The position numbers and the translations under genes are program-made. The notes below the pieces were generated by a model. That model did not search any database and was not told the origin of the DNA. It was given only the letters and a program-made list of their open reading frames with translations. A stretch of 64,000 nt of DNA from Pseudomonas tolaasii NCPPB 2192 (GTDB lineage: Bacteria; Pseudomonadota; Gammaproteobacteria; Pseudomonadales; Pseudomonadaceae), in contig NZ_PHHD01000001.1 in assembly GCF_002813445.1 (NCBI RefSeq), positions 6,634,001-6,698,000 of the forward strand, read 5' to 3'. Of the stretch, positions 15,094 through 24,959 are shown piece after piece (the first letter of the stretch is position 1; each line of letters opens with the position of its first letter).

Positions 15094-16104
15094 CTAAGGC
15101 AACAGATCCTCGAGACGGCCGTGCAAGCGTTGCGGCAGGTTTTCCTGAATCTCGATCAACGCTCGAGCAATCGCACTTTGAAAACCCTGCACGCCGGCCG
15201 AGCCGTGGCTTTTTATCACGATGCCCTGCAAGCCCAGAAAGCTCGCACCGTTATGCCGCGCCGGCGCCAGGTCAGCCTGCAGGCGCTTCATCAACGGCAG
15301 CGCCAGGGCGCCCACCATACGCGACGCCAGGTTACGTTTGAACAACGCCTCGATACGCGTGGCGATCATGGTCGCCAGACCCTCGCTGGATTTGAGCAGG
15401 ATATTGCCGACAAACCCATCGCACACCACCACATCGGCTTCGCCGCGGTACAGGCCATCCCCTTCGACAAAGCCGACGTAGTTCAAGCCCCGCGCGCCTT
15501 GCAACAAGGTGGCGGCCAGCTTGACCTGCTGATTGCCCTTGATGTCTTCGGTGCCGATGTTCAGCAGCGCCACACGAGGCCGGGCCACGCCCAGCGCTTC
15601 GGCGGCCACCGAGCCCATGACGGCAAACTGGAGCAGGTGCTCGGCGCTGCAATCGACGTTCGCGCCCAGGTCCAACAGCTGACAGTAGCCTTTTTGCGTG
15701 GGTATCGCCGCGACCATCGCCGGCCGGTCAATCCCCGGCAGGGTCTTGAGCACATGCCGCGACAGGGCCATCAGCGCCCCGGTATTGCCGGCACTGACGC
15801 AGGCTTGCACCTTGCCGTCGCGCAGCAGCTCAAGGGCCACCCGCATTGAAGAGTCGGGCTTGCCACGCAGGGCCGCCGCCGGCTTGTCATCCATGCTGAT
15901 GGTTTCGCTGGCCGGCGTAATGCTCAGGCGCGCGCGATCCACCGCCGGATGGCTGGCAATCAGTTCTTCAAGTAAGGAGGGTTGACCGACAAGGGTCAGG
16001 TGCAACGAGGGTGTAGCGGACAGGCTGGCAATGCAGGCCTGAACAATGCTGCGGGGACCGAAGTCCCCGCCCATTGCGTCTATCGCGATGACTAGAGCAG
16101 ACAA
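15094..16104 (-). CDS. plsX: Phosphate acyltransferase PlsX
   Basis: Makes acyl-phosphate from acyl-ACP for PlsY in phospholipid synthesis; peripheral membrane enzyme. 336 aa starting [20 protein letters not shown], with [11 protein letters not shown] and [18 protein letters not shown] typical of the family. The start lies four bases from the rpmF stop codon. A gap of about 125 bases separates it from fabD. Confidence 0.97.
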   Translation of the reverse strand: MSALVIAIDAMGGDFGPRSIVQACIASLSATPSLHLTLVGQPSLLEELIASHPAVDRARLSITPASETISMDDKPAAALRGKPDSSMRVALELLRDGKVQACVSAGNTGALMALSRHVLKTLPGIDRPAMVAAIPTQKGYCQLLDLGANVDCSAEHLLQFAVMGSVAAEALGVARPRVALLNIGTEDIKGNQQVKLAATLLQGARGLNYVGFVEGDGLYRGEADVVVCDGFVGNILLKSSEGLATMIATRIEALFKRNLASRMVGALALPLMKRLQADLAPARHNGASFLGLQGIVIKSHGSAGVQGFQSAIARALIEIQENLPQRLHGRLEDLLP

Positions 16105-16108
16105 GTGA

Positions 16109-16291
16109 TTACTCGTCAGCGCCCTTGTCGATCACTTTACGGCCACGGTATACGCCTTCTGGCGATACGTGGTGACGCAGGTGAACTTCACCGGTGGTCT
16201 TTTCTACGGACAGGGTGCTAGCCTCGAGAGCGTCGTGCGAACGGCGCATGTCACGGGCGGAGCGGGATTTTTTGTTCTGCTGAACAGCCAT
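16109..16291 (-). CDS. rpmF: Ribosomal protein bL32
   Basis: Sixty-residue large-subunit protein starting [20 protein letters not shown], the usual bL32 N-terminus, with [15 protein letters not shown] near the end. It lacks a four-cysteine zinc site and is the Cys-free form common in this group. It sits between yceD and plsX as in most gammaproteobacteria. Confidence 0.97.
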
Positions 16292-16304
16292 AATTGATTA
16301 ACTC

Positions 16305-16835
16305 CTAAACGTTTGGGTCACGCTTTAACTGCGCCAATACACTGAACGGGTTGGACCGCGTTACCTCGTCCTCGCTCGGTTCGGGCTCGTCATCGAGGCC
16401 CGCCGGCTGCTGGCATTCTTCCGGATGATGAGCAGGCACAATGGGCAAGGCGAGCAGAAGCTCCTCCTCGATCAGTGCATGCAGATCCAAAGGATCTTCG
16501 CCCAGTTCCAGCACGTCATAACCTTTCGGCAACGACTGGGTATTCGCACCCTCCTTCACCACAGCATAACTGCACTCGCTGTGGATCGGCAGGGTGACCA
16601 GCTCAAGACAACGCTGGCAAACCATTTTGACTTCGGTGTCGATAAAGCTGTGGATTACCACAGACTTACGTTCATCTCGTTCAAAAACGAATTTGGCCTG
16701 CACCGTACCGACAGTGTCGGAAAGCGGGTCGCAGAGTCTCTCCAAATCGGCCAGCAGCAACTCACCTTGAAAGGAAGTGCCACGATCAGCCAATTTGCGC
16801 GGGTCAACGTGAGGTGGAATCGGGTCATTCAACAT
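16305..16835 (-). CDS. yceD: YceD/DUF177 family protein
   Basis: Protein of the YceD family (DUF177), encoded next to rpmF in nearly all bacteria that have it and linked to 23S rRNA accumulation or ribosome assembly in E. coli and plants. The ATG at 16835 gives 176 aa from MLNDPIPPHVDPRKLADRGT. A VCQRCLE motif supplies two cysteines, and an acidic C-terminal part (DDEPEPSEDEV) follows. It is divergent from maf, with about 105 bases between the starts, which likely contain promoters for both. Confidence 0.92.
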   Translation of the reverse strand: MLNDPIPPHVDPRKLADRGTSFQGELLLADLERLCDPLSDTVGTVQAKFVFERDERKSVVIHSFIDTEVKMVCQRCLELVTLPIHSECSYAVVKEGANTQSLPKGYDVLELGEDPLDLHALIEEELLLALPIVPAHHPEECQQPAGLDDEPEPSEDEVTRSNPFSVLAQLKRDPNV

Positions 16836-16940
16836 AGGCGCAGCATTATAGGGATGCACCCGGCCATGTCAAAGAAAATTCGGCCCTGTGCGTCAGCCGG
16901 TCGCCCCGCTAGAATCCCCGCCTGCCCTGAGGAGACGCCC

Positions 16941-17519
16941 ATGCTGCCTTTATTACTTGCATCCAGCTCGGTTTATCGCCGGGAATTGCTGAGCCGCCTG
17001 CACCTGCCGTTCATCTGCAGCTCGCCGGACATTGACGAAAGCCGTCGCGCCAATGAGCCTGCCGCCGAACTGGTCAAACGCCTCGCCGAGCAGAAAGCTC
17101 GTGCCCTCGCCGCCAGCCACCCGGGGCACCTGATCATCGGCTCCGACCAGGTGGCCGCACTGGAAGGCCGCATCATCGGCAAACCCCACACCTTTGAGAA
17201 CGCGCGAGACCAATTGCTGGCAGCCAGCGGCAAACGGGTCAGTTTTCTCACCGGCCTCGCACTGCTGAACACCGAGACCGGGCACTGCCAGGTGGACTGC
17301 GTGCCGTTCACCGTGCAGATGCGCGAACTGGACGTTGAGCGAATCGAACGTTACCTGCGAATTGAGCAACCGTATGACTGCGCGGGCAGCTTCAAGGCCG
17401 AGGGGCTGGGGGTAAGCCTGTTCCAGAGCACAGAAGGGCCGGATGCGACCAGCCTGATCGGCCTTCCCTTGATTAGCCTGGTGGGCATGCTGCTGGCTGA
17501 AGGCGTACAAATCCCTTAA
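16941..17519 (+). CDS. Maf/YceF-type nucleoside triphosphate pyrophosphatase
   Basis: Cytosolic house-cleaning enzyme that hydrolyses modified nucleoside triphosphates; the YceF type prefers m7GTP. The ATG at 16941 has GAGGAG about seven bases upstream and gives 192 aa from MLPLLLASSSVYRRELLSRL. The family motifs ASSSxYRRELL, IIGSDQVA and the catalytic CAGSFKAEG are visible. The frame is open much further upstream, but that part overlaps yceD and is not coding. Confidence 0.93.
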   Translation: MLPLLLASSSVYRRELLSRLHLPFICSSPDIDESRRANEPAAELVKRLAEQKARALAASHPGHLIIGSDQVAALEGRIIGKPHTFENARDQLLAASGKRVSFLTGLALLNTETGHCQVDCVPFTVQMRELDVERIERYLRIEQPYDCAGSFKAEGLGVSLFQSTEGPDATSLIGLPLISLVGMLLAEGVQIP

Positions 17520-17538
17520 ACACACCTCAAACCAAATA

Positions 17539-17626
17539 TGGGAGCTGGCTTGCCTGCGATAGCGGTGTATCAGCCAATATAAAGGCTGGCTGAACTACCG
17601 AAATCGCGGGCAAGCCCGCTCCCACA
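17539..17626. repeat. REPIN 1 (inverted REP pair)
   Basis: Two inverted REP sequences, TGGGAGCTGGCTTGCCTGCG at 17539 and CGCGGGCAAGCCCGCTCCCA ending near 17625, separated by a short spacer. It lies between the convergent maf and sppA genes. Confidence 0.85.
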
Positions 17627-17652
17627 CCTGACTCTTCAGCAGAGCTGAAATT

Positions 17653-18636
17653 TCAGCGCAGGGTCGGCCCCTGGAAGCCCATGTACAGCGCCAGCTTCTC
17701 CGCCACGCTGGCGCCGAGCTTCTTGGAGAACCGATCAAACGGCGATTCCTGAACGGTGAAATCCACCAGTTCCTTCTCGCCGATCACGTCCCGCGCCACC
17801 GAACTCGCACTGCCCAGGCCGTCGATCAAGCCCAGCGGCAACGCCTGCTCGCCTGACCACACCAGGCCGGAAAACAACTCCGGATGATCCTTGTCCTTCA
17901 GGCGATCCCCACGCCCCTGCTTCACGCTGGCGATGAACTGACGGTGAGTGGTGTCGAGCACGCCTTGCCAGAACTGGGTTTCATCAGCCTTTTGCGGCTG
18001 GAACGGATCAAGAAAGGACTTGTGCTCGCCCGACGTGTAAGTACGACGCTCCACCCCCAGTTTTTCCATGGTGCCGACAAACCCGTAACCGGCCGCCGTC
18101 ACGCCAATGGAGCCCACTAGGCTGGCCTTGTCGGCATAAATCTGGTCAGCAGCACTGGCGATGTAATAGGCACCTGAAGCGCCGAGGTCGGCAATCACCG
18201 CGTACAGCTTGGTATCCGGATGCAACGCGCGCAGACGACGAATCTCGTCGTACACATAACCCGACTGCACCGGGCTGCCGCCCGGGCTGTTGATACGCAG
18301 GATCACACCTTTGACCTTGGGATCCTCGAACGCGGCGCGCAGGCTGCTGACGATATTGTCAGCGCTGGCGGACTCCTTGTCGGCGATCACCCCGCGCACC
18401 TCGATCAGCGCGGTGTAGTTGCTGCCACGGGTGGCGCTTTTTTCCATGTCCATCAACGGGCTGAACAAGGCGAGCATGCCGAGCAGGTAAACAAAGGTCA
18501 GCAGCTTGAAGAAAATCCCCCAACGCCGCGAACGACGCTGCTCCTGCACACTGGCGAGCAGCGTTTTTTCCAGCAGCTTCCAGCTTTTCTCGTCATTGCT
18601 CTCGGCCTTTTCAGGCGCTTTCCACTCGTCACTCAT
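17653..18636 (-). CDS. sppA: Signal peptide peptidase SppA (short form)
   Basis: Membrane-anchored serine protease of family S49 that degrades cleaved signal peptides. It has 327 aa, the short single-domain form. A transmembrane segment lies at about 43-62 (GIFFKLLTFVYLLGMLALFS). INSPGGSPVQSG and ADLGASGAYYIASAAD contain the catalytic serine, with SLVGSIGV and the catalytic lysine region in the following 50 residues. It is the last gene of a minus-strand group rluC - HAD phosphatase - sppA. Confidence 0.93.
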   Translation of the reverse strand: MSDEWKAPEKAESNDEKSWKLLEKTLLASVQEQRRSRRWGIFFKLLTFVYLLGMLALFSPLMDMEKSATRGSNYTALIEVRGVIADKESASADNIVSSLRAAFEDPKVKGVILRINSPGGSPVQSGYVYDEIRRLRALHPDTKLYAVIADLGASGAYYIASAADQIYADKASLVGSIGVTAAGYGFVGTMEKLGVERRTYTSGEHKSFLDPFQPQKADETQFWQGVLDTTHRQFIASVKQGRGDRLKDKDHPELFSGLVWSGEQALPLGLIDGLGSASSVARDVIGEKELVDFTVQESPFDRFSKKLGASVAEKLALYMGFQGPTLR

Positions 18637-18657
18637 GCCATCAACCCCAGCAAAGAC

Positions 18658-19320
18658 TTATTGGGCCCGGCTCAGCCAGGCCTGCAATTCGGAAAAATGA
18701 TCAATCGTCAGCCGCGGCTCGTATTGCTGCAATGCTTCGGCAGACTGGGCGCCATAGCTGACTGCCACGCTGTCCATGCCCGCATTGCGCGCCATCATCA
18801 GGTCGAAGGACGCATCGCCCACCATCAAGGCCTGGCGCGGCGCAACACCACAGTGCGCGAGAATCTGCTCAAGCATCAGCGGATGGGGCTTGCTGGCGGT
18901 TTCATCAGCGGCGCGAGTGATATCGAAATACGCTTCAAAGCCATGCGCCTTGAGTACGCGATCAAGCCCGCGACGCGCCTTGCCGGTTGCCACCGCCAAG
19001 CGATAACCCTCGGCGCGAAAGGCTTCGAGCGACTGCGCCACGCCGTCAAACAACGGCGAAGGCGTCGCCTCCAACGCAATATAGTGATCCGCGTAGTGAT
19101 CGCGAAAGGCCACCAGTTCAGCATCGCTGATCTGCGGGTAAAGCGTACGGATCGCCTCAGGCAACCCCAGGCCGATAATCCCCTTGACCGCCAGATCGGT
19201 GCACAGCTCAAAGCCCGAGCGGGTCGAGGCCATGTGCATGGACTCCACGATGCGGCCAATGGAATTACACAAGGTGCCGTCCCAGTCAAAAATCAGCAGC
19301 TTGTAATCAGGGTGCGACAC
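18658..19320 (-). CDS. HAD-IA phosphatase (phosphoglycolate phosphatase-like)
   Basis: A 220-aa haloacid-dehalogenase-like hydrolase. Motif I is [13 protein letters not shown], motif II lies in VATGKARRG, the lysine in ASKPHPLML and motif IV in [17 protein letters not shown] helical cap lies between residues 20 and 95. It resembles Gph and PpaX-type phosphatases, but the substrate cannot be read from sequence. Its start overlaps the rluC end by 14 bases, so the two are translated together. Confidence 0.88.
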   Translation of the reverse strand: MSHPDYKLLIFDWDGTLCNSIGRIVESMHMASTRSGFELCTDLAVKGIIGLGLPEAIRTLYPQISDAELVAFRDHYADHYIALEATPSPLFDGVAQSLEAFRAEGYRLAVATGKARRGLDRVLKAHGFEAYFDITRAADETASKPHPLMLEQILAHCGVAPRQALMVGDASFDLMMARNAGMDSVAVSYGAQSAEALQQYEPRLTIDHFSELQAWLSRAQ

Positions 19321-20266
19321 TCAAACGCTCCACGGTCTTGGCCCACATTTCATCGACCGGCGCCTGCAGCTTCAGTTCACCGCCATCGGGCAACGGCACG
19401 GTCAACATGTAAGCGTGCAGGAACAGGCGCTTGCCGCCCAGATCGCGGATCTCTTTGGAGAAATCCTCGTCGCCGTATTTGGTGTCGCCGGCAATGCAAT
19501 GGCCTGCGTGCAGGGTGTGCACGCGAATCTGGTGTGTCCGCCCGGTCACAGGCTTGGCCTCGACCATAGTCGCGAAATCGCCGAAGCGGCGCAGCACCTT
19601 GAACAGGGTCAGCGCCTCTTTGCCCTCCTCGTCCACTTCGACCATACGCTCGCCGGAACGCAGGTTGCTCTTCTGCAACGGCGCGCGAACGCTCTTGATC
19701 GAACTGGCCCAGTTGCCACGCACCAGCGCCATGTAGCGCTTGTCCACGCCATCGCCACGCAGGGCGGTGTGCAGGTGGCGCAGCATGCTGCGCTTCTTGG
19801 CGATCATCAGCAGGCCGGAGGTGTCGCGGTCCAGGCGATGGACCAGCTCCAGCTCCTTGGCATCGGGGCGCAACTGACGGAAGGCTTCGATCACGCCGAA
19901 ATTCAGGCCGCTGCCGCCGTGAACCGCAATGCCGCAAGGCTTGTTGATCACGATCAGCTTGTTATCTTCAAAGACAATCGATGCCTCAAGACGCTGCAGC
20001 AAGCCCTGGGCCAGCGGCACGGGCTCGTCGCGCTCAGGCACACGGACCGGCGGCACACGGACGATATCGCCCGCCTGCAGCTTGTACTCAGGCTTGATCC
20101 GCCCCTTGTTCACCCGCACTTCGCCTTTACGCAAGATGCGGTAAATCAAGGTCTTGGGCACGCCTTTGAGCCTGGCCAGGAGAAAATTGTCGATGCGTTG
20201 GCCGGCATATTCCGGCGAGACCTCAAGCAGCTGGACGCTGGGGGTCTGGGGGTCGGGAGTCGTCAT
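19307..20266 (-). CDS. rluC: 23S rRNA pseudouridine synthase RluC
   Basis: Modifies uridines 955, 2504 and 2580 of 23S rRNA (E. coli numbering). 319 aa with an N-terminal S4 domain ([20 protein letters not shown]), [14 protein letters not shown], and the catalytic aspartate in [28 protein letters not shown] completes the family pattern. It is divergent from rne, the same arrangement as in E. coli, and shares the 758-base gap with its long leader. Confidence 0.95.
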   Translation of the reverse strand: MTTPDPQTPSVQLLEVSPEYAGQRIDNFLLARLKGVPKTLIYRILRKGEVRVNKGRIKPEYKLQAGDIVRVPPVRVPERDEPVPLAQGLLQRLEASIVFEDNKLIVINKPCGIAVHGGSGLNFGVIEAFRQLRPDAKELELVHRLDRDTSGLLMIAKKRSMLRHLHTALRGDGVDKRYMALVRGNWASSIKSVRAPLQKSNLRSGERMVEVDEEGKEALTLFKVLRRFGDFATMVEAKPVTGRTHQIRVHTLHAGHCIAGDTKYGDEDFSKEIRDLGGKRLFLHAYMLTVPLPDGGELKLQAPVDEMWAKTVERLSVAP

Positions 20267-20295
20267 GGCGGCGATGATAACAATTTTTTATGGAA

Positions 20296-20324
20296 TTGAA
20301 GCACTTAATCATTGCTGCTATAGT
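20296..20324 (+). promoter_or_regulatory. Predicted sigma70 promoter of rne
   Basis: TTGAAG (20296-20301) and TATAGT (20319-20324) are separated by 17 bases, a good match to the sigma70 consensus. Start of transcription is predicted near 20331, giving a leader of about 690 bases before the rne start codon. Confidence 0.6.
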
Positions 20325-20330
20325 CGCGAA

Positions 20331-21024
20331 CGCCGCCAAAAGCGGCCTGGCCAGAGGACTTGCGGCAAACTGCCGGCCCTGACCATCGCAATTCATCAGG
20401 ACGCGAGGCCGTCCTACGGGGCTTTCGCCACCCTGGAAGGCTCAAGATTGTAACAAGCGCAGGTGACATGAGGCCTGAAGCGAGTGCAGAAAGCAGAGTG
20501 AATACTCGCGTTCTGCGCCGATATTTACGGCCAGTTCACAAAGTGCAGTCAGTCTTGAACAGACCACGGCGAATACTTCGGAAACAACGCCTGTTAAGAG
20601 CTGAGTGAGAGCGCAGTCGCCCACACCCAGTCTTGTTTAGCCATGAGCGTGGACTCCCCATTGGAGAACACGGTAAATGCCAACCCGCTGCGGATTCTGC
20701 GCGCGGCAGCACCCGAATTATCAGGGATACGTGTAGGGTGGAGATGCACAACCGTCGGACCGTGTAGCACTAGGCTTATATTTAGACGCTTCATCTCGTC
20801 CACAGTCGCCGGTTGATTCCTCCTCCTGACCTTAGCTTTTGTTGAAGTGGTGCCTCTGTCACCACCGCTAACAAGCAGGACGCGTCCGTCGCGATACCGG
20901 CCCAATTGGCTTGTATTTGCTGGACACTGGAGTGGCCAACCACTCTTGACGCACCTGACACCGACCGTGAGAAGTCGTGTGTGCCGAACGCCGTTTCCGG
21001 CAGCCCGGAAACCGACGGTACAAC
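20331..21024 (+). promoter_or_regulatory. Long 5' leader of rne
   Basis: No gene is seen in this stretch; the frames present on either strand show no family features. A long leader is expected because RNase E in other gammaproteobacteria feeds back on its own mRNA through a 5' UTR. Whether the same hairpins occur here could not be judged by eye. The extent follows from the predicted promoter. Confidence 0.5.
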
Positions 21025-24000
21025 ATGAAAAGAATGCTGATTAACGCAACTCAACCCGAAGAGTTGCGTGTTGCACTGGTAGATGGCCAACGCCTCTACG
21101 ACCTGGACATCGAATCCGGTGCACGCGAGCAAAAGAAGGCCAACATCTATAAAGGCCGTATTACTCGCATCGAACCAAGCCTTGAGGCTGCCTTTGTCGA
21201 TTTCGGCTCCGAGCGCCACGGCTTCCTGCCCCTCAAAGAAATCTCCCGCGAATACTTCAAGAAAGCCCCCGAAGGCCGCGTGAACATCAAGGACGTCCTG
21301 AGCGAAGGCCAGGAAGTCATCGTTCAGGTGGAAAAAGAAGAACGTGGCAACAAGGGCGCCGCCCTGACCACCTTCATCAGCCTGGCGGGCCGCTACCTGG
21401 TCCTGATGCCGAACAACCCGCGTGCCGGCGGCATTTCCCGTCGCATCGAAGGCGAAGAGCGCAACGAACTGCGTGAAGCGCTGAACGGCCTGATCGCACC
21501 GGCCGACATGGGCCTGATCGTTCGCACCGCCGGCCTGGGCCGCAGCAGCGAAGAAATGCAGTGGGACCTCGACTACCTGCTGCAACTGTGGACCGCCATC
21601 AAAGAAGCTTCGCTGGACCGTTCCGCGCCGTTCCTGATCTACCAGGAAAGCAACGTGATCATCCGCGCCATCCGCGATTACCTGCGCCAGGACATCGGCG
21701 AAGTGCTGATCGACAGCGTTGAAGCCCAGGACGAAGCCCTGACCTTCATCCGCCAGGTGATGCCGCAGTACGCCAGCAAGATCAAGCTGTACGAAGACAG
21801 CGTTCCGCTGTTCAACCGTTTCCAGATCGAAAGCCAGATCGAGACCGCCTTCCAGCGCGTGGTCGAACTGCCTTCCGGCGGCTCCATCGTGATCGACCCG
21901 ACCGAAGCCCTGGTGTCCATCGACATCAACTCGGCGCGCGCCACGAAGGGTAGCGACATCGAAGAAACCGCCCTGCAGACCAACCTGGAAGCGGCTGAAG
22001 AAATCGCCCGCCAGCTGCGTCTGCGTGATATCGGCGGCCTGATCGTGATCGACTTCATCGACATGACCCCCGCCAAGAACCAGCGCGCCGTGGAAGAGAA
22101 AGTCCGCGAATGCCTGGAAGCTGACCGTGCCCGCGTGCAAGTCGGCCGCATTTCGCGCTTCGGCCTGCTGGAAATGTCCCGTCAGCGCCTGCGCCCCTCC
22201 CTGGGCGAGAGCAGCGGCATCGTCTGCCCGCGTTGCAACGGCACCGGCATCATCCGTGACGTTGAATCGCTGTCCCTGGCGATCCTGCGCCTGATCGAAG
22301 AAGAAGCCCTGAAAGACCGCACCGCCGAAGTCCGCGCGCAAGTGCCGATCCCGGTCGCCGCCTTCCTGCTCAACGAAAAACGCAACTCGATCACCAAGAT
22401 CGAACTGCGCACCCGTGCCCGCATCGTCATTCTGCCGAACGATCACCTCGAAACGCCGCACTTCGAAGTGCAGCGCCTGCGTGATGACAGCCCGGAAGCC
22501 CACAACAACCAGTCCAGCTACGAAATCGCTGCTGCCGCTGCCGAAGTGGAAGAAGTCCAGCCGGCCGCTGCTACCCGCACCCTGGTTCGCCAGGAAGCCG
22601 CGGTCAAGACTGCGCCGGCCCGCGCCAACGCGCCGGTTCCGACCGAAGCCGCCGCTCCGGTTGCCGCTCCTGCCGCCCTGCCTGAGCCAAGCCTGTTCAA
22701 GGGTCTGGTGAAGTCGTTGGTCAGCCTGTTCGCCACCAAGGAAGAGCCCGTTGCGCCGGTTGTGGTTGAAAAACCGGTTGCCGAACGCCCGGCACGTAAC
22801 GAAGAGCGTCGCAACGGTCGCCAACAGAGCCGTAACCGCAACGGTCGCCGCGACGAAGAGCGCAAGCCGCGCGAAGAACGAGCACCGCGTGAGGAGCGCG
22901 CCCCACGCGAAGAGCGTCAGCCTCGCGAAGCCCGCGAAGTGCGTGAAGAAACCCCAACCGTAGCCCGTGAAGAACGTGCACCACGCGAAGAGCGCGCACC
23001 ACGTACTCCGCGCGCCCCACGTGAAGACCGCAAACCACGTGGCGAGCGTGAAGAGCGCGTGCGTGAATTGCGCGAGCCGCTGGATGCCGCACCTGCCGTC
23101 GCCGCTGAAGCCGCCAGCGAAGAACGCCCGGCCCGCCAGCCGCGTGAAGAGCGCGCCCCACGTGAAGAGCGCCAGCCGCGCCCACCGCGTGAAGAGCGTC
23201 AACCACGCGCCGAGCAGGCCGCTGCCGCCAGCGAAGAAGAAGTACTGACCGGTGAGGAGCAGCACGAAGACGGCCAGGACAACGCCGAAGGCGATCGTCC
23301 ACGCCGCCGCTCCCGTGGCCAGCGTCGCCGCAGCAACCGTCGTGAACGTCAGCGTGATGCCAACGGCAACGTGATCGAAGGCTCGGAAGAAACCGGCGAG
23401 AACGCAGAAGCTGCGACCAGCGAACCGACTGGCGCCGAACTGGCTGCCGGCCTGGCCGTTACCGCTGCTGTTGCCAGCTCGGTCATCAGCGCACCTGCCG
23501 AAGCCCAGGCTCACGAGCAGGCTGAACGCGCTACTGCTGCTGTCGAAGAAACCGTAGCGGTTGAAGCACCTGCCGCCCAAACCCCAGTGGTTGAAGCGCC
23601 GGTTGTTGAAACACCTGCAGTTGAAGCGCCAGTTGTAGAGACACCGGTTGTCGAAGCGACTACCCCAATCGAAGCGCCAGTTGTTCCGGAAGTGGAAGTT
23701 GCCCAGGCACCTGAAGCCCAACCAGAAGTTGAAGTGGCGGTCGTTGAGCCGGCACCTGTGGTTGAGCCTGAGCCCGAGGTTCAAGCCGCTGTGGAAACAC
23801 CGGTCGTCGAAGCCGCTCCAGAAGTGCGTGAAGTTCGCGAAGAACAGACCGCCTTCCAGTGGACTGCCGAACCAGCAACTCCGGTTGAAGCACCGGCGCC
23901 TGCCCCCGTGGCAGAAGAAGCGCCAGCACCGGTTACCGAACCTGTAGCTGCCGAGCCTGCGCCTGTGGTTGAAGCCGCTCCGGTCGTTGAGCCTGCGCCA

Positions 24001-24192
24001 GTGGTAGAAGCGCCGGTCGTTGCCGAAGTGGCAGCGCCAGTGGTTGAAACCGCACCGGTCAGCGCCCTGACCGAAAACGGCCGTGCACCGAACGACCCAC
24101 GTGAAGTGCGTCGTCGTCGCAAGGAAGCTGAAGCTGCAGCAGCTGCTGCCGCAGCACAGGAAGCAGAACACGAGAGCAAACCTCTCGCCTGA
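21025..24192 (+). CDS. rne: Ribonuclease E
   Basis: Endoribonuclease and scaffold of the RNA degradosome, 1055 aa. The ATG at 21025 gives [20 protein letters not shown], the conserved N-terminus. An S1 domain (about 35-120), the 5' sensor, the DNase I-like catalytic part with DINSARAT and IVIDFIDM, and the Zn-link CPRCNGTG (about 404-411) are all recognisable. From about residue 510 the chain is disordered: a [13 protein letters not shown] segment that may be an amphipathic membrane helix, Arg-rich REERAPREE repeats that should bind RNA, then a long Pro/Val/Glu tract rich in PVVEAP. This repeat part varies quickly between pseudomonads. A strong terminator follows 15 bases after the stop. Confidence 0.97.
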   Translation: MKRMLINATQPEELRVALVDGQRLYDLDIESGAREQKKANIYKGRITRIEPSLEAAFVDFGSERHGFLPLKEISREYFKKAPEGRVNIKDVLSEGQEVIVQVEKEERGNKGAALTTFISLAGRYLVLMPNNPRAGGISRRIEGEERNELREALNGLIAPADMGLIVRTAGLGRSSEEMQWDLDYLLQLWTAIKEASLDRSAPFLIYQESNVIIRAIRDYLRQDIGEVLIDSVEAQDEALTFIRQVMPQYASKIKLYEDSVPLFNRFQIESQIETAFQRVVELPSGGSIVIDPTEALVSIDINSARATKGSDIEETALQTNLEAAEEIARQLRLRDIGGLIVIDFIDMTPAKNQRAVEEKVRECLEADRARVQVGRISRFGLLEMSRQRLRPSLGESSGIVCPRCNGTGIIRDVESLSLAILRLIEEEALKDRTAEVRAQVPIPVAAFLLNEKRNSITKIELRTRARIVILPNDHLETPHFEVQRLRDDSPEAHNNQSSYEIAAAAAEVEEVQPAAATRTLVRQEAAVKTAPARANAPVPTEAAAPVAAPAALPEPSLFKGLVKSLVSLFATKEEPVAPVVVEKPVAERPARNEERRNGRQQSRNRNGRRDEERKPREERAPREERAPREERQPREAREVREETPTVAREERAPREERAPRTPRAPREDRKPRGEREERVRELREPLDAAPAVAAEAASEERPARQPREERAPREERQPRPPREERQPRAEQAAAASEEEVLTGEEQHEDGQDNAEGDRPRRRSRGQRRRSNRRERQRDANGNVIEGSEETGENAEAATSEPTGAELAAGLAVTAAVASSVISAPAEAQAHEQAERATAAVEETVAVEAPAAQTPVVEAPVVETPAVEAPVVETPVVEATTPIEAPVVPEVEVAQAPEAQPEVEVAVVEPAPVVEPEPEVQAAVETPVVEAAPEVREVREEQTAFQWTAEPATPVEAPAPAPVAEEAPAPVTEPVAAEPAPVVEAAPVVEPAPVVEAPVVAEVAAPVVETAPVSALTENGRAPNDPREVRRRRKEAEAAAAAAAAQEAEHESKPLA

Positions 24193-24206
24193 TTCCATCA
24201 GTGACT

Positions 24207-24243
24207 AAAAAGCCCCGCCTGAGTGATCAGGCGGGGCTTTTTT
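24207..24243 (+). terminator. Rho-independent terminator of rne
   Basis: AGCCCCGCCTGA (24211-24222) pairs with TCAGGCGGGGCT (24227-24238) across a four-base loop and is followed by a T run. The preceding A run also makes it usable from the other strand. Confidence 0.92.
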
Positions 24244-24277
24244 GTGCCATTCGGATTGTTTGAAATGCACTCGACTG

Positions 24278-24363
24278 TGAGAGCTGGCTTGCCTGCGATA
24301 GCGGCATTTCAGTGAGTACTTATGTGACTGCTCGATAGCAATCGCAGGCAAGCCAGCTCCCAC
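24278..24363. repeat. REPIN 2 (inverted REP pair)
   Basis: GAGCTGGCTTGCCTGCGAT near 24281 and the inverted ATCGCAGGCAAGCCAGCTCC ending near 24360, separated by about 40 bases, between the convergent rne and mocA-like genes. Confidence 0.85.
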
Positions 24364-24368
24364 CAGAT

Positions 24369-24959
24369 TTACTGCGGTATGAAATTCAAACGAGAAGGCA
24401 GGTCGACATCCCACAGTACACCGGAGTCTTGCACCAACACTTCGCGCACCGATGCCCGTGCAAACAACGGCCTGGCCCCGCGATCACCGACTAACGCCAT
24501 CAGCCCCGGACCGAACGCACGATCAAACGCCACAGGATGCCCATACTCACCAGCAGATACCGGCACGCTGATGCCCCCCTCTTCCAGCGCGTCAATCACC
24601 CGCTCAATGCTGGAAGACCTGATAAACGGCATATCCCCCAGCACTACCAACCAGCCGTCAGCCGATTCACTGGCCGTGACCGCCGCCGCAATGCTGTCGC
24701 CCATGCCGGCCGAGTTCAGCAACAGAACTTCACAACCATAGGCTGCGCCTAGTTGAATCACTTCAAGCCGGTCCGGTGAGGTCACCAGCACGCGCTTGAA
24801 CACCCGTTCAGGCAGGTTCATCAGCACCTGCTCGATCACCGGCCGAACCACGCCGTCCAGGCCAACGCAATCCGCCAGCAACTTATCCTGGTCCGCCCCG
24901 GCTTCAGCGCGGAAACGGCTGCCCTGCCCCGCCGCCAACACAATCGCAGTGACGGTCAC
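24369..24959 (-). CDS. MobA/MocA-like nucleotidyltransferase
   Basis: A 196-aa NTP-transferase with the nucleotide-binding N-terminus VTAIVLAAGQGSRFRAEAG, followed by DKLLAD, LVVLGDMPFI and YGHPVAFDR. This is the MocA type, which attaches CMP to molybdopterin for molybdenum hydroxylases. The four-base overlap with the upstream xdhC-like gene supports a role in maturing a xanthine-dehydrogenase-type enzyme, though no such enzyme is encoded in the window. Confidence 0.85.
   Translation of the reverse strand: MTVTAIVLAAGQGSRFRAEAGADQDKLLADCVGLDGVVRPVIEQVLMNLPERVFKRVLVTSPDRLEVIQLGAAYGCEVLLLNSAGMGDSIAAAVTASESADGWLVVLGDMPFIRSSSIERVIDALEEGGISVPVSAGEYGHPVAFDRAFGPGLMALVGDRGARPLFARASVREVLVQDSGVLWDVDLPSRLNFIPQ

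Noticed and set aside
22860..23230. Arg-rich repeats resembling a tandem-repeat or CRISPR-like array
   Set aside because: The repeats are short, imperfect and in frame with rne; they encode the RNA-binding REERAPREE region. No CRISPR array was seen anywhere in the window.
20791..24198. An open frame of over 1100 codons on the strand opposite rne
   Set aside because: It is the complement of the RNase E gene; composition is dominated by Gly/Arg/Phe from the reversed GC-rich repeats and shows no family motif.
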